Positions 1 through 5,699 of a DNA stretch of 14,258 nucleotides are shown here, piece after piece. The notes beneath the pieces were generated by a model. It worked only from the letters and a program-made list of their open reading frames with translations. It ran no database searches and was not told the origin of the DNA. The translations under genes and the position numbers were made by a program. The stretch's first letter is position 1. Each line of letters begins with the position of its first letter. This DNA is from Firmicutes bacterium UBA1440 (GTDB lineage: Bacteria; Bacillota; Clostridia; Peptostreptococcales; Anaerovoracaceae): positions 29,153-43,410 of the forward strand of contig DCTM01000030.1 in assembly GCA_002329565.1 (NCBI GenBank), in the 5' to 3' direction.

Positions 1-465
1 CAGTATTTGCCCTTCCGCAATCAAAAGCACGTCAAGTTCGGGTGCGGCTGCGCGTATCGCCTTATATATGCCGCGATCCGAAGTAATCAAGTGCCGATCG
101 CCAATCACCGCGACATTGCATTTAGTATATCCCTGTCTGACATTTATTTTCTTAAAGTCTTTAACGCATTTCAGCAGCACCGGATCCGTATATTTTAAAT
201 TGTGAATAAAATATTTCCCAATCGCGACCGCATTGTAACGAATATTTCCCGGGTAATCAAACGTCAGCCGGCTGCGCTCTCCCATATATACCGGAGCTTC
301 GGGCGTCGCACCCAGCTTGCACATATATATATCGGGATGGCACGAAACGGCCTCGTAAACCACAGGCGGCTCTCCCGCTTCCACGGAAACGACGTTATGG
401 CCCGCGTCTCTCAGATATTCAAGAAGCAACTGATTCGCCAATGCGGAGACAAATACTTCGCTCAC
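1..465 (-). CDS. GME-fold (DUF6873-like) protein, 3' end cut off by window edge
   Basis: The minus strand is open for 155 codons from a GTG at 465 to the window edge. The GTG lies 10 nt after the TGA of the DUF554 gene and follows a GGTGAG ribosome binding site, so the two look translationally coupled. The visible product has an N-terminal alpha/beta segment, a CHPDIYMCKLG stretch (residues 42-52), YPGNIRYNAV (71-80), KYTDP (91-95), QGYTKCN (111-117) and TSDRGIYKAI (128-137). From memory these match clostridial proteins annotated as DUF6873 GME-fold, a fold related to the arginine deiminase/amidinotransferase superfamily. Family members are around 240 residues, so roughly a third is missing. 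Substrate and activity are unknown to me, and no signal peptide is visible. The opposite-strand open frames over this stretch look like shadows. The gene is secure; the family name is moderately so. Confidence 0.78.
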   Translation of the reverse strand, partial: MSEVFVSALANQLLLEYLRDAGHNVVSVEAGEPPVVYEAVSCHPDIYMCKLGATPEAPVYMGERSRLTFDYPGNIRYNAVAIGKYFIHNLKYTDPVLLKCVKDFKKINVRQGYTKCNVAVIGDRHLITSDRGIYKAIRAAAPELDVLLIAEGQIL

Positions 466-475
466 TGCTCTCACC

Positions 476-1159
476 TCATTTTATAAACAAGCACAGCAGG
501 ATGGGCAAAAATACTGCCGGCACATAGTTCATGACCTTGAGATTGGTAACACCCATCAAATTAAATCCCAATGCCAATATCAGCAATGAGCCGACGCAAT
601 TGATTTCATTGACAACATAGTCGGACAGATATGGAGCAGCAATCGCTGCCGTCAAAAAAAAGAAGCCTTGATACAAGAAAACACTGAAGCCCGAAACAGC
701 TACACCGATGCCCATTGTGGTCGCAAATATTAAGGCAAACAGTCCGTCCATAATACTCTTGGTAATCAAGAGATCCAAATCGCCGCTGAGCCCCGCTTCC
801 AAAGGTGCAATAATGGCAAAGGCGCCGACGCAAAAGATAACGGTGCCGTTGACAAACGCCTTGGCGAAGGCCCCTGCCTCACTCTTCTTGCTGATTTTAC
901 TGCCGAGTTTTTCGCTCAAGCGGTTGAATTTGCCGTCCAAATCCACCGCCGTTCCGAGCGTTGCGCCGAGCACCATCGAAAGTACCGAAACGATAATATT
1001 TTCTCCGTCCAATAAGCCGGAGAACCCTATGTACAACACAATCAATGAAAGGGCCTTGGTCAGTGAATCGGCTAATTTTTCGTTTACCGCCTTTTTGAAG
1101 ACAACCCCGCCCAATCCGCCTACAAAAACAGTTCCCGCGTTCAGTAGAACTCCCAGCAT
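476..1159 (-). CDS. DUF554 family integral membrane protein (YdfK/YqgA-like)
   Basis: This 227-residue hydrophobic protein begins MLGVLLNAGTVFVGGLGG, the N-terminal pattern of the DUF554 family (B. subtilis YdfK, E. coli YqgA), and matches its usual length of about 220-240. Glycine-rich membrane segments cover roughly residues 1-20, 35-50, 55-72, 100-125, 135-170, 185-200 and 205-226, with a charged loop near residues 73-95 (KFNRLSEKLGSKISKKSE). Family function is not established; a transport or channel role is only a guess. The ATG at 1159 is preceded by a strong TGGAGGAA ribosome binding site. The stop codon is 10 nt before the GTG of the GME-fold gene, so the two are probably co-transcribed from the extended -10 promoter near 1211. 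An overlapping 75-codon minus-strand frame inside the gene has no protein-like features. Confidence 0.9.
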   Translation of the reverse strand: MLGVLLNAGTVFVGGLGGVVFKKAVNEKLADSLTKALSLIVLYIGFSGLLDGENIIVSVLSMVLGATLGTAVDLDGKFNRLSEKLGSKISKKSEAGAFAKAFVNGTVIFCVGAFAIIAPLEAGLSGDLDLLITKSIMDGLFALIFATTMGIGVAVSGFSVFLYQGFFFLTAAIAAPYLSDYVVNEINCVGSLLILALGFNLMGVTNLKVMNYVPAVFLPILLCLFIK

Positions 1160-1210
1160 AAGTATATTTCCTCCAGGATATATAATTTTTCGATTGAATT
1201 TGAATTATTA

Positions 1211-1219
1211 ATTATATCA
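1211..1219 (-). promoter_or_regulatory. extended -10 promoter for the DUF554 gene
   Basis: Read on the minus strand this is TGATATAAT: a perfect TATAAT -10 (1211-1216) with the TG of an extended -10. It lies about 50 nt upstream of the DUF554 start in AT-rich DNA. No good -35 is visible at the right distance, as is common for extended -10 promoters. Confidence 0.6.
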
Positions 1220-1271
1220 TAAAAATACAAATTACGCCACTTTGGAAGCATTGAATTTTGTCCCAAAGGCG

Positions 1272-1306
1272 CAAACAAACAGCCTCCCCGGCTCCGGGAA
1301 GGCTGT
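1272..1306 (-). terminator. intrinsic terminator after the uracil permease gene
   Basis: On the minus strand a GC-rich stem with 13-bp arms (ACAGCCTTCCCGG pairing with CCGGGGAGGCTGT through one G-U pair) closes a 2-nt AG apex, so the top pairs probably open. It is followed by TTGTTTG. It begins 26 nt after the permease stop codon and separates the pyrR-permease unit from the DUF554 promoter. Confidence 0.85.
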
Positions 1307-1331
1307 AATATCATATATACGTACCTGAATA

Positions 1332-2627
1332 CTATTGCAGAGAATCCGGTTCTTCAGTATCGTTGGCGATACCGAGCTTGTCGATGATATAGAAGGAAAC
1401 GCCGAGGAAAATACCTACGATCGTTGCAAGACACATACCTGTCAGTTTAACGTCGCCAATCTGAATGAATGCACCCGAAAGGCCTGTAACAAAGACGATG
1501 GCTGTCATAGCGAGGTTTCTCGCTTTGGCATAATTAACCTTTTTGTCTACTATAAGTCTGATTCCGGATGCTGCGATCATGCCGTAGAGCAGGAAGCTCA
1601 CGCCGCCCATGACAGGAGCGGGAATCGTGGAGATTAATGCCGATGCCGGCGCAAAGAATGCAAGCAGGATAGAAAATACAGCCGCACCGCCGATAATCCA
1701 AACGCTGTATACCTTGGTAACCGCCATAACACCGATGTTCTCGCCGTACGTAGTCGTCGGAACCGCACCGGTGAGACCGGAGAGAGTGGTCGAAATACCG
1801 TCCGCAAACAGCGATCTGTGCAAACCCGGATCTTTAAGCAAGTCTCTTCCTACGATTTCACTCGTAACAACCTGGTGTCCGATGTGCTCCGAAATAACTG
1901 TCAACGACGCCGGAATGACGATCAACACAGCCGTCAAATTGAACAGCGGGAAAGTAAAGTTCGGCATACCGAAGGCATGCGCCTCAACGACCGGTGTAAA
2001 GTCGATCAGTCCGAGCATGAGTGCCGCCACATAACCTGTAACAATGGATATCAGGATGGCGATTGCCGCCGCAAAGCCCTTGAATATAACTTGTCCGATT
2101 ACGGCCATTAAGATAGTAATCATGAATACTGCGATAAATTTCGGGTTAATAGATGTGTAGGTGTCGCTCAGAATCAATCCGCCGTTGCTCGCCGCAGTAC
2201 CCGCGAGTTCCAGACCGATCAGCGCCACAACGGGGCCCATGGCCGCCGGAGGAAGCACGATATCAATCCAACCTATTCCCGCGAACTTGATGATAATCGC
2301 TACGAGACAAAAAATCAGGCCGGTCATCACAAAGCCGCCGAGCGCATAGCGATATCCGAAATTGGGATCATTGATCAACAACAATGCGGGAGACAGAAAT
2401 GCAAAACTGGAGCCGAGATAGGCAGGAGCTTTACCTTTGGTGACCGCTATAAAAATGAGAGTACCGATGCCATTCATCAAAAGTACGACCGAGGCGTTTA
2501 TACCGAACAGCCAAGGAACAAGCACAGACGCACTGAACATTGCGAAAGTGTGCTGAATGCTGAGCGGTATTCCCTGCGCAAGAGGCACTCTTTCTTCTAC
2601 TTGTATAATTCTTCTTTGTTTACTCAT
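1332..2627 (-). CDS. uraA: uracil permease (NCS2 family, UraA/PyrP type)
   Basis: This is a 431-residue polytopic membrane protein of the nucleobase-cation symporter-2 family, expected to import uracil with protons. The N-terminus (VEERVPLAQGIPLSIQHTFAMF) is typical of UraA/PyrP. The NCS2 signature [QEP]NxGxxxxT[RKG] is present as ENIGVMAVTK at 296-305. Residues E247, H251 (in SEHIGH) and E296 keep the same spacing as E241, H245 and E290 of E. coli UraA, which supports uracil over xanthine or urate as the substrate. The segment AYLGSSFAF (69-77) corresponds to the conserved first inverted-repeat region. The ATG follows an AGGAGG site with a rather long 11-nt spacing. The gene lies 41 nt downstream of pyrR with no terminator between them, so both should be under the same PyrR attenuator. 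It ends just before a strong terminator. Confidence 0.95.
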   Translation of the reverse strand: MSKQRRIIQVEERVPLAQGIPLSIQHTFAMFSASVLVPWLFGINASVVLLMNGIGTLIFIAVTKGKAPAYLGSSFAFLSPALLLINDPNFGYRYALGGFVMTGLIFCLVAIIIKFAGIGWIDIVLPPAAMGPVVALIGLELAGTAASNGGLILSDTYTSINPKFIAVFMITILMAVIGQVIFKGFAAAIAILISIVTGYVAALMLGLIDFTPVVEAHAFGMPNFTFPLFNLTAVLIVIPASLTVISEHIGHQVVTSEIVGRDLLKDPGLHRSLFADGISTTLSGLTGAVPTTTYGENIGVMAVTKVYSVWIIGGAAVFSILLAFFAPASALISTIPAPVMGGVSFLLYGMIAASGIRLIVDKKVNYAKARNLAMTAIVFVTGLSGAFIQIGDVKLTGMCLATIVGIFLGVSFYIIDKLGIANDTEEPDSLQ

Positions 2628-2668
2628 AATGTGTGTTTCCTCCTACCATATCTCTTACAAGCTATTAC

Positions 2669-3211
2669 TTACTCTTCTTCCACATACAGATTGACGCATG
2701 TTTTTTTATCGTACTGCTCAATGCATACGGAGACGATTTCCTCTTTTGATGTGGGCACATTCTTGCCCACATAATCCGCTCTGATCGGCAGCTCCCGGTG
2801 TCCTCTGTCAATCAAGACAGCAAGTTGAACCGTGGAAGGCCTGCCAAGTCCCATAGTCGCATCGAGCGCTGCTCTCGCCGTCCTGCCCGTAAACAGAACA
2901 TCATCGACCAAAACGACATCCTTTCCGGTTACATCAAACTGCACATCCGTCATATTGACGACCGGTGCAGAGCTCTTTTCATGCAAGTCGTCTCGGTAAA
3001 ATGTGATGTCCAGGATTCCCACCGGCGGCTGTACTCCCTCGATCGATAAAATATTCTTGGCAAGGATTTGTGCAAGCGGCACACCCCTGCGACGGATTCC
3101 CAAGAGGACGACATTCTCTACACCCTTGTTCTTTTCTGCGATCTGATGCGACATACGCTTGAGCGCACGCATCATTTCTTCTTCGTTCATCAGATTTGCA
3201 CGCAGTTTCAT
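2669..3211 (-). CDS. pyrR: PyrR, bifunctional pyr attenuation regulator / uracil phosphoribosyltransferase
   Basis: The product is 180 residues, the standard PyrR length. PyrR binds an RNA hairpin in pyr leaders when UMP or UTP is abundant and promotes termination; it also has uracil phosphoribosyltransferase activity. Visible hallmarks are [13 protein letters not shown] (36-48), the PRPP-binding motif [13 protein letters not shown] (99-111), and the conserved [20 protein letters not shown] (136-155). The ATG follows a strong GGAGGGG site at 7-nt spacing. The gene stands behind its own near-consensus promoter and a leader containing a PyrR-type binding hairpin and terminator, so it is very likely autoregulated. 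It is co-directional with the downstream uracil permease, making a salvage unit. No biosynthetic pyr genes are seen in this window. Confidence 0.97.
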   Translation of the reverse strand: MKLRANLMNEEEMMRALKRMSHQIAEKNKGVENVVLLGIRRRGVPLAQILAKNILSIEGVQPPVGILDITFYRDDLHEKSSAPVVNMTDVQFDVTGKDVVLVDDVLFTGRTARAALDATMGLGRPSTVQLAVLIDRGHRELPIRADYVGKNVPTSKEEIVSVCIEQYDKKTCVNLYVEEE

Positions 3212-3236
3212 GTTGGTTCCCCTCCGTTATGCAATA

Positions 3237-3273
3237 TATAAAAAAATGTCTTGCCGTATCCGACAAGACATTT
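3237..3273 (-). terminator. PyrR-controlled attenuator terminator in the pyrR leader
   Basis: Read on the minus strand, AAATGTCTTGTCG and CGGCAAGACATTT form a 13-bp stem (one G-U) closed by a GATA tetraloop and followed by a run of T. It sits between the promoter and the pyrR ribosome binding site, so it must be conditional. Its 5' arm (TCTTGTCGG, 3260-3268) is complementary to CCGACAAGA at 3324-3332 further upstream in the leader, which gives a 9-bp antiterminator, or 12 bp with one bulged U. Confidence 0.92.
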
Positions 3274-3322
3274 ATGCACCTTTGTATCCGCAAAAGATAT
3301 TGCGGGGAACTTTTCACATATG

Positions 3323-3355
3323 ATCTTGTCGGCATCTCTGTACCGGCTTAAAGAT
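3323..3355 (-). promoter_or_regulatory. PyrR-binding anti-antiterminator hairpin
   Basis: On the minus strand a lower stem ATCTT/AAGAT, a purine-rich internal bulge, and an upper stem CGGTA/TGCCG present the hexaloop CAGAGA (3335-3340). The loop fits the CNGNGA core of the published PyrR loop consensus (ARUCCNGNGAGGYU); the pair closing the loop is A-U rather than the usual C-G. The 3' half of this hairpin overlaps the antiterminator strand (3324-3332). PyrR stabilisation of this hairpin would therefore block antitermination and favour the terminator at 3237-3273. This is the classical Bacillus logic, read directly from complementarity. Confidence 0.9.
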
Positions 3356-3370
3356 TTTTCTTCCTGAAAT

Positions 3371-3399
3371 ATAATACATCTTCTCTCTTTTATTGTCAA
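3371..3399 (-). promoter_or_regulatory. sigma-A promoter of the pyrR-uraA unit
   Basis: Minus strand: a perfect -35 TTGACA (3394-3399), a 17-bp spacer, and -10 TATTAT (3371-3376). Transcription would begin near 3364, just before the PyrR-binding hairpin. A second TTGACAATAAA copy lies 15 bp further upstream (from 3414). Confidence 0.88.
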
Positions 3400-3403
3400 T
3401 AAA

Positions 3404-3424
3404 TTTATTGTCAATAAAAAAGAA
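3404..3424. other. spacer between the alarmone synthetase gene and the pyr promoter
   Basis: AT-rich DNA containing the upstream TTGACAATAAA copy. No clear intrinsic terminator for the preceding synthetase gene is visible between 3400 and 3465, only a weak TGTAA/TTACA hairpin, so read-through into the pyr leader is possible and would meet the attenuator. Confidence 0.4.
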
Positions 3425-3464
3425 ATATAATTTTGGACACGATTGTAATTTTTACATGAAAGGA

Positions 3465-4196
3465 TTACTGTGCGTTTTTGTGCTTCATCAGACATTCGTC
3501 AGCCGTGTTTGTACCGTCGCAGGTAAACTTTCCCGAGCTCAGATCATTCAGGAAACTGTGGATCTTTTGCATTTTGATATCGTTTTTGTTTATGTCTTCC
3601 GCACATTCCTTGAGCTCCTGAGCTATGAACTTTGGAATTTCCCCATCCGACTTATATCTGAGCTTATGCTCCAGACTGGCCCAGAAATCCATCGCTATCG
3701 TTCTTATTTGAATTTCCACAGGCAGCTCCACCATTCCCTCGACAAAGAACACGGGCACCTTCACAACGATGTGCAGACTGCGGTAGCCGTTCTCTTTCGG
3801 TTCTTTTATATAGTCCTTAATCTGTACTACGGAAATATCCGTTTGCCTCGTCAACAGATCCTTTATCGTATAGATATCATCGATGTAATGACAGATAACG
3901 CGAATGCCGGCCACATCGTATATATTCTCAGTGACCGCCTGTGATGTAAGTGGCAGACCCCTTCTTCTGAGCTTTTTCACAAGGCTTTCCGGATTTTTAA
4001 GCCTGCTGTTTATATAATGAATCGGGTTGTGTTCGTGCAAAAGCTCGAAATCTTCATCGAGATTTTGCAACTTTGTATTCACTTCACGGATTGCCGCTTT
4101 ATAATTTCTCAATAATCTATTGTACTCTTCATATAACTCCCTGATTTCGCTTTCAAAAACCAAATCAGAATTCATCGCATTGTTTTCTGAGCTCAT
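3465..4196 (-). CDS. relQ: small alarmone synthetase, RelQ/SAS1 type (GTP pyrophosphokinase)
   Basis: This is a single-domain (p)ppGpp synthetase, transferring pyrophosphate from ATP to GDP or GTP. The ATG at 4196 gives 243 residues and follows GAGGGGAG; a longer in-frame start at 4262 has no ribosome binding site and would add 22 unrelated residues. Motifs: KKLRRRG (74-80, ATP contact), YDVAGIRVICHY (93-104, Mg-binding D94), DYIKEPKENGYRSLH (128-142, G-loop with the guanine-stacking tyrosine) and EIQIRT...FWASLEHKL (161-179, catalytic glutamate). There is no HD hydrolase, TGS or ACT domain, so this is a synthetase-only enzyme; members of this class are usually tetramers. The C-terminal tail (about 215-243) is polar and poorly conserved. 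It lies upstream of pyrR in the same direction and divergent from cotJA. Confidence 0.94.
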   Translation of the reverse strand: MSSENNAMNSDLVFESEIRELYEEYNRLLRNYKAAIREVNTKLQNLDEDFELLHEHNPIHYINSRLKNPESLVKKLRRRGLPLTSQAVTENIYDVAGIRVICHYIDDIYTIKDLLTRQTDISVVQIKDYIKEPKENGYRSLHIVVKVPVFFVEGMVELPVEIQIRTIAMDFWASLEHKLRYKSDGEIPKFIAQELKECAEDINKNDIKMQKIHSFLNDLSSGKFTCDGTNTADECLMKHKNAQ

Positions 4197-4243
4197 AAAT
4201 CTCCCCTCTTTTGAAAATAACAAAATGTTTCTTTTATATCTGC

Positions 4244-4272
4244 ATTGTACCATATTTTGCACCTAAACAAAA
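4244..4272 (-). promoter_or_regulatory. possible promoter of the alarmone synthetase gene
   Basis: Minus strand: -10 TACAAT (4244-4249) with a weak -35 TTTTGT (4267-4272) at 17 bp. It lies about 50 nt upstream of the chosen start, which fits the ATG at 4196 and argues against the longer reading frame beginning at 4262, since that start would lie upstream of the transcription start. Confidence 0.4.
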
Positions 4273-4319
4273 GATTTCTCATAATATGCAGTATACCATT
4301 ATGAAAGGAGATTTCTGTT

Positions 4320-4739
4320 TTGAATATCAATATAACGCCGGCAAAGCATTGCGAAGAGCCGTATATCGGTATGCCTATCAACTTCGACTTTTGCCTCGAT
4401 GATTTTGATGACGAGATGATGCCTGTCCCAAAAATCGGCGATAGAATTCCTGATATGGAAGATTGCATGCCCGATATGGGAGATGTTATGCCCGACATGG
4501 GAAGTGTTATGCCCGATATGGGAGGCGTCCTCCCCGATATGAACGATATGATGCCGGTGGAATGCGACGAGATATCCGCAGTAGACTGCACACCGCAGAC
4601 ATGTCTTGAATCCTGGCCTTTGGCGATGGCTTATGTGCCGATGCAGCAATTTGAAAATCTTTTTGAACCGCAAGAAGGCTTTAATCAGGGAACTATATTC
4701 CGCGATTTGGCACTTCCGTTCAGAGGAGGGCAAAGATAA
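4320..4739 (+). CDS. cotJA: CotJA, spore coat associated protein with PDM heptad array
   Basis: The first gene of a cotJABC operon. The start is TTG at 4320, placed by an AAAGGAG site (4304-4310) 9 nt upstream; the ATG at 4301 is in another frame. The product is 139 residues. Residues 99-136 (WPLAMAYVPMQQFENLFEP, then GTIFRDLALPFRG) are the conserved CotJA core. B. subtilis CotJA is about 80 residues, so the N-terminal 95 residues are an addition. Within them residues 44-78 are five tandem heptads of the form PDM(E/G/N)xx(M/L), preceded by an acidic stretch with several cysteines (C11, C25, C49, C82, C90, C95). CotJ proteins are inner spore coat components made in the mother cell under sigma-E in Bacillus. 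A loose sigma-E-like -10 (CATAATAT, 4280-4287) lies upstream, without a clear -35. The stop codon overlaps the cotJB start (TAATG). Confidence 0.92.
   Translation: MNINITPAKHCEEPYIGMPINFDFCLDDFDDEMMPVPKIGDRIPDMEDCMPDMGDVMPDMGSVMPDMGGVLPDMNDMMPVECDEISAVDCTPQTCLESWPLAMAYVPMQQFENLFEPQEGFNQGTIFRDLALPFRGGQR
4449..4553 (+). repeat. five tandem 21-bp repeats encoding PDM heptapeptides in CotJA
   Basis: Five consecutive 21-bp units each start with a proline codon then GAT/GAC ATG. They encode PDMEDCM, PDMGDVM, PDMGSVM, PDMGGVL and PDMNDMM without gaps. Third-position differences between units (GAT/GAC, GTT/GTC, ATG/CTC) suggest the array is not brand new. The opposite strand is also open here and shows an ISGI-type echo, which is a shadow. 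Confidence 0.92.
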
Positions 4740-4987
4740 TGACAAGAGAAGAAATGTTAAGACGCGTGCAAATACTCCACTTTGTCCTTGTGGATGTAAA
4801 CGAATATCTCGATACACACCCCAATTGCGAAAGGGCGCTCTGCTTTTTCCATAAATACAACGAACTGTATAAACAGGCTGTAGCAGAATACGAATCCGCC
4901 TTCGGACCTTTGACAGCCGCTTCGGTAAAAAGTACAGAATCATGGACCTGGGTTGAAGAACCATGGCCGTGGGAAGTGGAGGACTGA
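4739..4987 (+). CDS. cotJB: CotJB, spore coat protein
   Basis: An 82-residue protein with the conserved CotJB pattern: MLRRVQILHFVLVDVNEYLDTHP (6-28), a central helix with YNELYKQAVAEYESAFGPL (40-58), and the tryptophan-rich end WTWVEEPWPWE (69-79). The length is typical (about 85). In Bacillus, CotJB is an inner coat component needed with CotJA and CotJC for normal assembly of the three. The ATG overlaps the cotJA stop by one base (TAATG) and is preceded by GGAGGG at 4725-4730, so translation is coupled. The stop is 2 nt before the cotJC start. Confidence 0.95.
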   Translation: MTREEMLRRVQILHFVLVDVNEYLDTHPNCERALCFFHKYNELYKQAVAEYESAFGPLTAASVKSTESWTWVEEPWPWEVED

Positions 4988-4989
4988 TT

Positions 4990-5586
4990 ATGTGGACTTA
5001 TAATAAAAAACTGCAATATCCGGTTAACATTAAAACACCGAACCCGGCCGCCGCTAAATTCATCATGAGCCAGGCAGGCGGTCCGGACGGCGAGCTGGGC
5101 GCGTCGATGCGCTACCTCTCGCAGCGTTTTTCAATGCCTTACAAAGAAGTAATGGCAATACTTACGGACATAGGAACAGAGGAACTCGGTCACTTGGAAA
5201 TGGTCAGTACCATAATGCATCAGCTCACGCGCAACATGACCATCGAAGAAATCAAGGAGGCCGGATTTGAGACTTACTTTGTGGATCATACTGCAGGAGT
5301 ATATATGCAGGCAGCAGCCGGTTTCCCCTTTGACGCACTCTGCTTTGCCTCCAAGGGCGATGCAATAACCGACCTCTTCGAAGATATGGCAGCAGAGCAA
5401 AAGGCGCGCACTACTTACGACAACATATTGAGACTCGTAGACGATCCCGACATCATCGAGCCAATCAAGTTCCTGCGCGAACGCGAGATCGTCCATTTCC
5501 AGAGATTCGGCGAAGCACTGAGAATCGTACAGGACAATTTGAATTCCAAGAACTTCTACGCTATCAATCCATCGTTTGATCTGTAG
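4990..5586 (+). CDS. cotJC: CotJC, manganese catalase-like spore coat protein
   Basis: 198 residues from the ATG at 4990, preceded by GGAGG at 7 nt. A start at 4963 would overlap cotJB by 25 bases and adds residues not seen in the family. The protein is a ferritin-like four-helix member of the manganese catalase family. The expected dimanganese ligands are all present: E35 (GELG), E65 and H68 (EELGH), E136 (AAEQKAR) and H169 (EIVHF). The first three match E35, E66 and H69 of Lactobacillus catalase almost exactly in position. It is shorter than full catalases (about 265 residues), as CotJC proteins usually are. It probably removes peroxide or stabilises the spore coat. It is the last gene of the operon, followed by a strong terminator at 5610-5640. 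Confidence 0.96.
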   Translation: MWTYNKKLQYPVNIKTPNPAAAKFIMSQAGGPDGELGASMRYLSQRFSMPYKEVMAILTDIGTEELGHLEMVSTIMHQLTRNMTIEEIKEAGFETYFVDHTAGVYMQAAAGFPFDALCFASKGDAITDLFEDMAAEQKARTTYDNILRLVDDPDIIEPIKFLREREIVHFQRFGEALRIVQDNLNSKNFYAINPSFDL

Positions 5587-5609
5587 CGTCGCTTAGAACT
5601 CCCGACATC

Positions 5610-5640
5610 AAAAATCCCCTGCATGTGCAAGGGGATTTTT
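5610..5640 (+). terminator. intrinsic terminator after cotJC, probably bidirectional
   Basis: AAAAATCCCCT and AGGGGATTTTT form an 11-bp stem around a GCATGTGCA loop, 23 nt after the cotJC stop. Both strands give a T run after the stem, so it can also stop transcripts from the convergent GLUG-protein gene, which ends at 5700. Confidence 0.92.
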
Positions 5641-5699
5641 CTTGATTTCGGATATTCACATTTTCCGTTCTCGTCGGAAGATACTATAAAATCAAGCCT

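Noticed and set aside
7..486. Two plus-strand open frames at the left edge
   Set aside because: They lie opposite the GTG-started GME-fold gene, which has conserved family motifs and a ribosome binding site.
3208..3495. 95-codon minus-strand open frame covering the pyrR leader
   Set aside because: It runs through the promoter, PyrR hairpin and terminator and has no ribosome binding site; the RNA structure explains the region.
4280..4287. Sigma-E-type promoter for cotJ
   Set aside because: CATAATAT fits the -10 loosely, but no convincing -35 lies at the right distance, so it is mentioned only within the cotJA entry.
4193..4964. Minus-strand open frames opposite cotJA with ISGI and HIGH repeat patterns
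   Set aside because: The repeats are the complement of the PDM heptad array in CotJA; no start signals or family resemblance.
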